Shown here one piece after another: positions 58,030 through 64,000 of a DNA stretch of 64,000 bases. Position 1 is the stretch's first letter. Each line of letters opens with the position of its first letter. A model generated the notes under the pieces. The model did not search any database. It saw nothing but the letters and a program-made list of their open reading frames with translations, and had not been told where the DNA came from. Origin of the DNA: Zingiber officinale (taxonomy: Eukaryota > Streptophyta > Magnoliopsida > Zingiberales > Zingiberaceae); contig NC_055991.1 of NCBI RefSeq assembly GCF_018446385.1, forward strand, positions 97,013,712-97,077,711, written 5' to 3'. The position numbers and the translations under genes were made by a program.

Positions 58030-58690
58030 TAAGTAATTATTTTAAAAAACTTAAATTTCAAAATTATTTTAAAAAAAACTTAAATTTCAAAATTATTTTA
58101 AAAAAAACTTAAATTTCAAAATTATTTTAAAAACTTAAATTTCAAAATTATTTTAAAAACTTAAATTTCAAAATTATTTTAAAAAAAACTTAAATTTCAA
58201 AATTATTTTAAAAACTTAAATTTCAAAATTATTTTAAAAACTTAAATTTCAAAATTATTTTAAAAACTTAAATTTCAAAATTATTTTAAAAAAAACTTAA
58301 ATTTCAAAATTATTTAAAAAAAACTTAAATTTCAAAATTATTTTAAAAACTTAAATTTCAAAATTATTTTAAAAGAAACTTAAATTTCAAAATTATTTTA
58401 AAAGAAACTTAAATTTCAAAATTATTTTAAAAAAAACTTAAATTTAAAAATTATTTTAAAAACTTAAATTTCAAAATTATTTTAAAAACTTAAATTTCAA
58501 AATTATTTTTAAAAAAAACTTAAATTTCAAAATTATTTTAAACTTCAAAATTATTTTAAAAAAAACTTAAATTTCAAAATTATTTTAAAAAAAACTTAAA
58601 TTTCAAAATTATTTTAAAAACTTAAATTTCAAAATTATTTTAAACTTAAATTTCAAAATTATTTTAAACACTTATTTCAAAATTAATTAA
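58030..58690. repeat. AT-rich array 2 in element D, >20 tandem units
   Basis: Units of ~25-31 bp, core ACTTAAATTTCAAAATTATT followed by a run of A of varying length. Length differences between units lie almost wholly in the A-run. Confidence 0.92.
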
Positions 58691-58799
58691 CTCTAAAACC
58701 ATATTTAAATTTTTTTTTAACTTTAAGACTATCTAATTTTTAATTATCCTTATCAAAACTAATCTATATTAGGTAAGAAATGTGTTGTTAAAAAAAAAA

Positions 58800-59052
58800 A
58801 CATGGTACACGTAGCATCTGAAGGCGCCCTCAAGCAGCGGCGGGAAATTTCCCGCCGCCCACTTAAGGCGCCTTAAGGATCCCTTAAGGCGCCTCCAAAG
58901 GCGCCTTAAAGAGACCTTAAGGCGCCTTAAACCCTTCTTCTTGTCACGAACAGAAGCATTTTTTCTGTTCGTGTTTTTGCCGCAAGCCAATTTTTGCGAT
59001 TCCTCCCAACCAAGGCGCCTTCTACCCGTCTCCTTCCCCTTGATTCCTAGCT
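58800..59052 (+). promoter_or_regulatory. Element D leader of ORF2 with AAGGCGCCTT palindrome cluster
   Basis: CTTAAGGCGCCTTAAG and shorter AAGGCGCCTT units occur six to seven times (58812-59022), ending ~30 bases before the ORF2 ATG at 59053. The same palindrome is in D's LTR; the flanking sequence differs. Confidence 0.6.
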
Positions 59053-60370
59053 ATGCCTCCTAGGTATAATCTAAACCCTCTTCAATCATTTATTTTTCTA
59101 CATTCTTTGCTAGTTTTTGCAATTTTTCTTGTATAATGTCAAAAATAGGAAGCGTCGTATTGTGGATACCACACCAGCTAGGGCTCCTTCCACGAACCCG
59201 AGATTCCCCTCGGAACAACATAGGATAGATTTCTCTAGGTTTACCTTTGAGTCGATCAAACCTAGATATATTGGTCGGGAGTTTTTGTCCCAATACTGTC
59301 CACCTACTATCCAGATGATAACCCACTATCATTTAGATAGACTGGTTGACTGTACCACTACAGTCAACCAAGATCTGTGTGCCCAGTTCTATCACAACCT
59401 TGAAAAGGTTGATGATAGAACTTATACCACCAGAGTAGGAGGTACTGATCTTCAGTTTACACCATCACTACTTCGCACCAGCCTAGAGATTAGGGAGTCT
59501 GAGTGTACATTTTTATGTTATCCGAGTAGGACCCTACCCTTTGGTACCCCCTATTCCCACATTACATTAGACGACATTTACATGCATTTTTTTGGAGAGG
59601 AGAGACCCTTGGGCCTGACTGAGTTCAGATCCACTCTTCTTCGAGTTCAGGATTATGCTATGTACAGAGTCCTGACAGCTTGTATACTACCCTTATCATC
59701 TCGAGATGTCTCGACGATGCGACCGTCCCACTCGTTCTTTTTATACGCCCTCACCCAGCGCCTGGACATAGACACAGCCCTCCATATGTTTCATAACATT
59801 ATCCTTACATCTAGCACAATTACATCTGGAGTAGTTCATATGCCTTATTGTCATATCCTGACCCAGATATTCTCCAGCTCTAGGATAGACATTACTAGAG
59901 GGGTACTCATCCCACTTACCATTTATGATGAGGTCGGTCAGCGTAGCCTTAGATTAGCAGGGGCATAGGTCACTGCCGAGGGGATTCTGGCCTGAAAGGG
60001 CTGACCACCCCCAGCTGCTGCCCCTGGTGCTCCAGAGGCCGAGGACGCACCAGATGCAGATGAGGAGTGGCCCGATTTCCTAGCAGAGGACTTTTTCACA
60101 GACCCTTCCACCTCTGTTGGACCCTCTACTTCAGCCGGGCCTTCATCTTCAGCACCACTCTCTGTCGAGGACAGACTCACTCGCCTCGAGGTCCAGACCA
60201 CTCAGACGCGACGGGCTGTACTAGATAGCCATCACTTTCTTCGATCTATGCGATCCGATATGGTTGCTGGTTTCGCATCTCTCCGAGGCGAGCTTCGGCG
60301 TCAGGGGCAGTCTCAGCCACCACCCGAGCAGCCTCTAGTCGATCCTCCAGCTGACGACCCACCGGCTTGA
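59053..60370 (+). pseudogene. Element D second ORF (plant-transposon-like protein), one predicted intron, three stops
   Basis: ATG 59053 opens an 11-nt exon ending at AG|GTATAAT (59063/59064). The acceptor AAATAG|GAAG at 59148/59149 rejoins it in frame to a 272-residue stretch (RKRRIVDTTPARAPST; HRIDFSRFTFESIKPRYIGR; TYTTRVGGTDLQFTPSLLRT; YDEVGQRSLRLAGA). Three in-frame stops follow within 59966-60001, then the same frame stays open to TGA 60370: a Pro/Ala/acidic stretch and a likely short coiled coil (VEDRLTRLEVQTTQTRRAVL). It resembles the putative plant transposon protein family also seen in element C's second ORF by position and domain order. Role unknown. Confidence 0.65.
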
Positions 60371-61534
60371 TTCTGTCTCTTAGATATTTGGACTATGTCA
60401 TTCACTTCTTGGATCTGCCTCTCTTACTCATCTTTTTGACTTGTATCCTGGATCTATCAGACTGTTTGGACATGTTGTTGAGTACTTATGTGCTTTATTT
60501 GAGAGTAGATATCTTACCATTATTGTATTTCAAATTCTAGGAAAAACAGTTTTTCAAAACTCCAATTTTTGTTAGATTGTTCAAAATTTTGGAATTAGCC
60601 TAGGCTTTCTCCCTAGAAATCATGTTCCCCTAGACTTAAGTCAGAGCATCTCACAAGCACCTAGGTATACCTTGATTAAGATTGAAAGACATAGAACGGC
60701 GTGAGATGCATAGGGTATAGCCTGAACTCAAGAATGCTTATATCTGTGCATCAATATGAGTCTGGGCGTTAAATACGCAATATACATTAATCAAGTTAAG
60801 TCCTCCAGCTCTAGTCAAGTCTATCTGGACCAAAGTAACTTAACTTGACTAACCAAGTGAAAGCTATTGTCCTGTAGACAATCAACAAGTAACTAAAAGT
60901 TAGACAGTTGGCAAAGGCTACTCAATTTTCTAGTTAAGAATATTTTGATCTTTATGGCTCTGATACCTAGTAAATCAACCTAGTGAACATGACCTGTGCT
61001 TGGACTTAAGGACCAACTGAACTTGAATGAATAACCTTGTCCTAAAACTTAAAATATTATTTAAGCTAAGTTCCAATTGACCTTAACTTTCAAACCCTGT
61101 TGAACTAAGCTAACCTATTAACCTTAGTAAAATCCTGTACAATTTTTTTTCAAAACTTAACTCAAAGAGATACACTCCCCAACAGTTAAAATCTAGTCAA
61201 ATTACTGCCCATTTTTGATATATGGCAAAGGGGGAGAGTAGCAAACTATAAAATAAAATTCAAATTAATAATTAAAGGGGAGCAAAAGTTAAGGGGGAGC
61301 ATATAGGTTAGTTTATCAAATTTGGTCATTTTGTAAGGAGCAAAGTGTAAATTTTAAATTAATAGCTAAGGGGGAGCAAAAGTTAAGGGGGAGCATATAG
61401 GTCACCTTAGCGAATTTGCTTTGGTCATTTTTGTTCATCTATACTTAGCAGATTTGCCTGTGTTAAAAATATTTATCTTTTCGATTGTTTACTTAACTTT
61501 GAATTTGAGTTGCTATAATCAAAAAGGGGGAGAT
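60371..61534 (+). other. Element D 3' non-coding region and PPT
   Basis: AT-rich. Repeated AAGGGGGAGCA(AAAGTT) phrases (61276-61400) look like extra purine tracts. A block around TAATTAAAGGGGAGCAAAAG / TAGCTAAGGGGGAGCAAAAG is doubled. The true PPT is at 61521-61534. Confidence 0.7.
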
Positions 61535-62770
61535 TGTTGGTGCGGGAAGCATCCGACGATCGAACTCGTGTTTTGATAATGGCAAAGAATTCAAAGTTAA
61601 GGTGTTTTGTTTTCTAACAAGTCTACTTGAGTTTTTCAGGTAAGTCCTAGCTGCGGTTAGGCAAAGGGAAAACCCTAGGGGGCGGTAACCCTAGGTCATA
61701 GGGGGTGGTAACTCTATGCGGAAAGTCTTGGCAGGTCGATGACTTCAGGCAAAAAGTCCTAGGGGGTGGTAACCCTAGGTGGAAAGTCCTGGTATCGCGA
61801 ACCAGGTGAAAGTCTGGACTAGCCGGGAAGCGGATGTCCAGCAGAAAGTCCGGAAGTATCGAGTGCTGAGCAAAAGTCCAATCGATCTGGAGGATCGCAC
61901 TGGCAATAGGTAAATCTCCTGAGTGGAGTAGGTGAGGACGCGTTCCCCGTAGAGGGAACAGTAGGCGTCGGGTCGACCTAGGGTTTCCGGTTGGCAACCC
62001 GAAGTCAGACTCGGACAGTCCGGAGACTGTCTATACTTCATTCATCATATTTATTGTGCTAACTTTGTGTTGCAGGATAGTGTTTGGGACTAACGTATCT
62101 TACAGGTGCAAAGGAGCAACCTAAAGCCTCGGATGAACAGTGTCCGAGGCGCCTCCATGAAGCTTGGAGGCGCCTCGGGTGCAAAAGCTGAGCTGGCTAT
62201 GAAGCACCATTGGAGGCGCCTTGAAGAAGGCAGAAGGCGCCTTGGAAGGCGCCTTGAGTGAGGTTTAAGGCGCCTTGAATGGATGAAGTTCGACCAGATC
62301 AGATTTGATCCACGCGGAAGACCAGGCAGCATGGAGGCGCCTTGAACAGCCTTCAAGGCGCCTTGAACACCCTTTATAAGGGGGTTTTGACCAGCACTTC
62401 AGAACAACGAATACCAAGTGATCTCTCATCAACGTGTTGCTCCAAAAAATACTCCGAAGTGCTGCTACAAGTGCCCGACGACCCGAAGCTTCAGATTTAG
62501 CATTTCTTGTTGTCGGTATAATACTTATAGCTTTTAATTGTACTCATAATTGTAATCTTTTAACGAGCTTATAGTTGTTGCCCACGGAAAGTGATCAAGG
62601 ATCGCGGGCCTTCGAGTAGGAGTCGCCTTAGGCTCCGAACGAAGTAAAATCTCTCGTGTCTCTCTGTGTGTGTTTGTTCTTTATTCCGCCGCGTGTTTTA
62701 ACTCTGATAAACAAACGAAATAGCCACGAGCGCTATTCACCCCCCCCCTCTAGCGCGTCTCGATCCAACA
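61535..62770 (+). repeat. Element D 3' LTR (1,236 bp)
   Basis: Same layout as LTR1. The C tract is 9 rather than 7. Palindromes at 62140-62365 are more regular (GGCGCC where LTR1 has two GGCACC). TATAAG at 62375-62380. Confidence 0.9.
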
Positions 62771-62775
62771 CTGTT

Positions 62776-63103
62776 CTTTCCCGAGATAACTCATGATGAC
62801 CCTCGTACTTCGCGCTATTTATTGTTTCCCATCCCTCTTTTCCCGCTTCATTTTCTGTGACGATCGTGCGGCTCCTTTTTACGTGAATATTCTAAACTGC
62901 TTTTATTACGAGACATTGGATGATGGTATGGCCATTCTGCCCTCGTGGATATCGTCTATAAATAGGTCACATCCGTTGCTTCATGGAACTTTTTCGACTG
63001 CTTCCTCTCTGATTGCTCGCTGCTCTCGCCTAACTCTCGCTTCCTTGTGCCCTCTGCCTCCTGCCTCATCCTCTTGTTCTCGGCTTCCACTTAAATCTTG
63101 CCT
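62776..63103 (+). promoter_or_regulatory. Promoter-like region and leader of ORF1 (continues from 53989)
   Basis: A TATAAATAG box at 62957-62965 is followed by a CT-rich leader of ~140 bases to the ATG at 63104. With 53520-53989 it would form an ~800-bp region, probably an LTR plus leader of the element whose ORF1 follows. The LTR ends were not found. Confidence 0.5.
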
Positions 63104-64000
63104 ATGACTTTTCCTAACATCATTTACGCCCCTGGAGTCTCTACTTTTGATGGTATGGATCTAGATGATCTTCGCTTCACCTATGAAATCTCCGATGACA
63201 TGCATATCATCATTCCCAACACACTGCATCAGGCTTCTTCTCCTCCAACAGGCTACGTCACCTTCTACAAAGAGCAATTCGTGGCAGGACTTGGTCTCCC
63301 CATTTATCCTCTATTCTCCGATGTCAGCTGTTATTTCAGAATTTCTTTGGGCCAGCTATCTCCCAATTCTATAAGGATTCTATGCGGCTTTGTAGTCTTG
63401 TGTGAAGTCTGCGACATATCCTGATCTGCTCGTCTATTCCACTATTTCTTCACCCCTCGCCAGCATAGTGAGGGTTTGTTCCACTTCCAGGCCCGCACCC
63501 GGACTACCTTCTTTTGTCCTATTCCCTCATCTGGACCCGCTTGGAAGGACAAGTATCTTTTTCTCAAGTTTCCCTTTGCTGTAGAGTGGCCTACTCGGTG
63601 GCAGTGAACCCTCCCCGTAATGCCTTACGTGGGGGATTTCAGTAATGACCCCCTCTTCACCGATGCTCTGGCTCAGCTAAGGTGCTGGAGACTAGATTTA
63701 ACGAGGCTGTTATCTGATGATGTGTTGTCCTTCTTTAGGCTGAGCCGCATCTCTTCTTCTGAGCTGCCTCGCTCCCTGGGTAAGTTTTGCTTGATCTTGA
63801 ATTACTTCACTTTTGGTGTGGTGACTGCAACTCTGGTTTTCCCGCGCAGCCAACACCCTGCTTCGCCCCTCAGACGTCCAGCCTCTTCCCTTTAGTGAGC
63901 AGGAAATAATGAGGAGAAGTAGAATCATATTGGATAGGAGACTTCTTCCACATGCTACCCCTGCCGATTGGGAGCGTCTATCACTGCCTCCTCGGTCACA
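63104..64000 (+). pseudogene. Gypsy-type ORF1 (putative gypsy-type transposon domain), N-terminal part, runs off the window
   Basis: From ATG 63104 a single frame encodes the family's N-terminal domain. Visible blocks are YVTFYKEQFVAGLGLPIYPL, YFRISLGQLSPNSIRILCGF, SARLFHYFFTPRQHSEGLFH and WKDKYLFLKFPFAVEWPTRW. Two TGA codons interrupt it (63422-63424 and 63605-63607), both explainable as CGA to TGA. At 63780 a strong donor (CTGG|GTAAGT) and at 63849 an acceptor (CGCGCAG|CC) define a 70-bp intron. Splicing keeps the frame (ANTLLRPSDVQPLPFSEQE) open to the window end, whereas the unspliced frame hits a stop at 63895. Same protein type as 640-1920 and (C-terminal part) 49280-53519. Confidence 0.7.

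Larger units (their letters stand above)
53990..62770 (+). mobile_element. Gag-plus-ORF2 LTR retrotransposon D (no pol), 8,781 bp
   Basis: LTR1 53990-55223 and LTR2 61535-62770 start TGTTGGTGCGGG and end CTCGATCCAACA. TSD is CTGTT. iMet PBS at 55226-55237, PPT AAAAAGGGGGAGAT at 61521-61534. The interior has a copia-like gag (55477-57135), AT-rich arrays and a second ORF (59053-60370). No RT, RNase H, integrase or protease. I count roughly 30 substitutions between the LTRs (~2.5%), mostly transitions, which makes it the youngest datable insertion here. Confidence 0.92.

Noticed and set aside
59938..60201. Minus-strand frame opposite D's second ORF
   Set aside because: It is the antisense of the plus-strand Ser/Pro/Glu-rich tail, which matches the conserved ORF architecture.
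1..64000. tRNA, rRNA or snRNA genes
   Set aside because: No cloverleaf or conserved rRNA/snRNA block was recognised. The tRNA-like matches are primer-binding sites of only 12-18 bases.

Overview
This 64-kb window is plant nuclear DNA made almost entirely of nested transposable elements. It has no free-standing host gene, tRNA or rRNA that I can recognise. The plant assignment rests on Ty1/copia, Athila/Tat-type Ty3/gypsy and CACTA elements, on tRNA-iMet (TGGTATCAGAGC) and tRNA-Asp type primer-binding sites, and on captured fragments of plant MADS-box and ICln genes. A monocot with a large, repeat-rich genome is my guess; the sequence does not prove it. All family assignments come from reading motifs by eye, not from searches.

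Layout. 0-10 kb: old fragments, namely a gypsy-type ORF1 relic (640-1920), an LTR-like piece (3285-4200), a broken gag with its 3' LTR (4250-6475) beside an inverted LTR copy, relics of a gypsy gag and a LINE reverse transcriptase, and an LTR fragment. 8.8-28.6 kb: copia element B (minus strand). Its 3' LTR is split by an Athila-like composite, C (10120-20964, TSD ACCAC), and by a CACTA transposon (21725-25604, TSD CCA). 28.6-49.3 kb: copia element A (plus strand). Its 5' LTR is split by two gag-only LTR elements, TRG1 (29543-37196, TSD ATAGC) and TRG2 (38202-45432, TSD TCATC). 49.3-64 kb: a gypsy-type ORF1 region interrupted by a 3.2-kb solo LTR (49739-52924, TSD AGCGA) and by a third gag-only element, D (53990-62770, TSD CTGTT).

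Most interesting content. (1) The CACTA element carries an in-frame fusion of a MADS-box N-terminus to the start of an ICln (chloride-conductance regulator / methylosome subunit) gene, with ICln introns retained. (2) Several otherwise different LTR families each carry a family-specific cluster of short perfect palindromes (GATCGATC-, GGCGCC- or CGGCCG-centred) close upstream of an AT-rich core-promoter box, and most carry a second cluster inside the element. (3) The LTRs of TRG1, TRG2 and D carry arrays of short stem-loops whose stems change in a compensatory way and are joined by a shared linker (AGGTGAAAGTC). (4) The nested insertions can be read exactly from target-site duplications. Removing the solo LTR restores a reading frame, and an uninterrupted LTR copy shows the empty CACTA site.

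Functionally, the gag-only elements and the RT-less Athila-like element lack enzymes and would need proteins from autonomous relatives. No autonomous, intact element is visible in the window.
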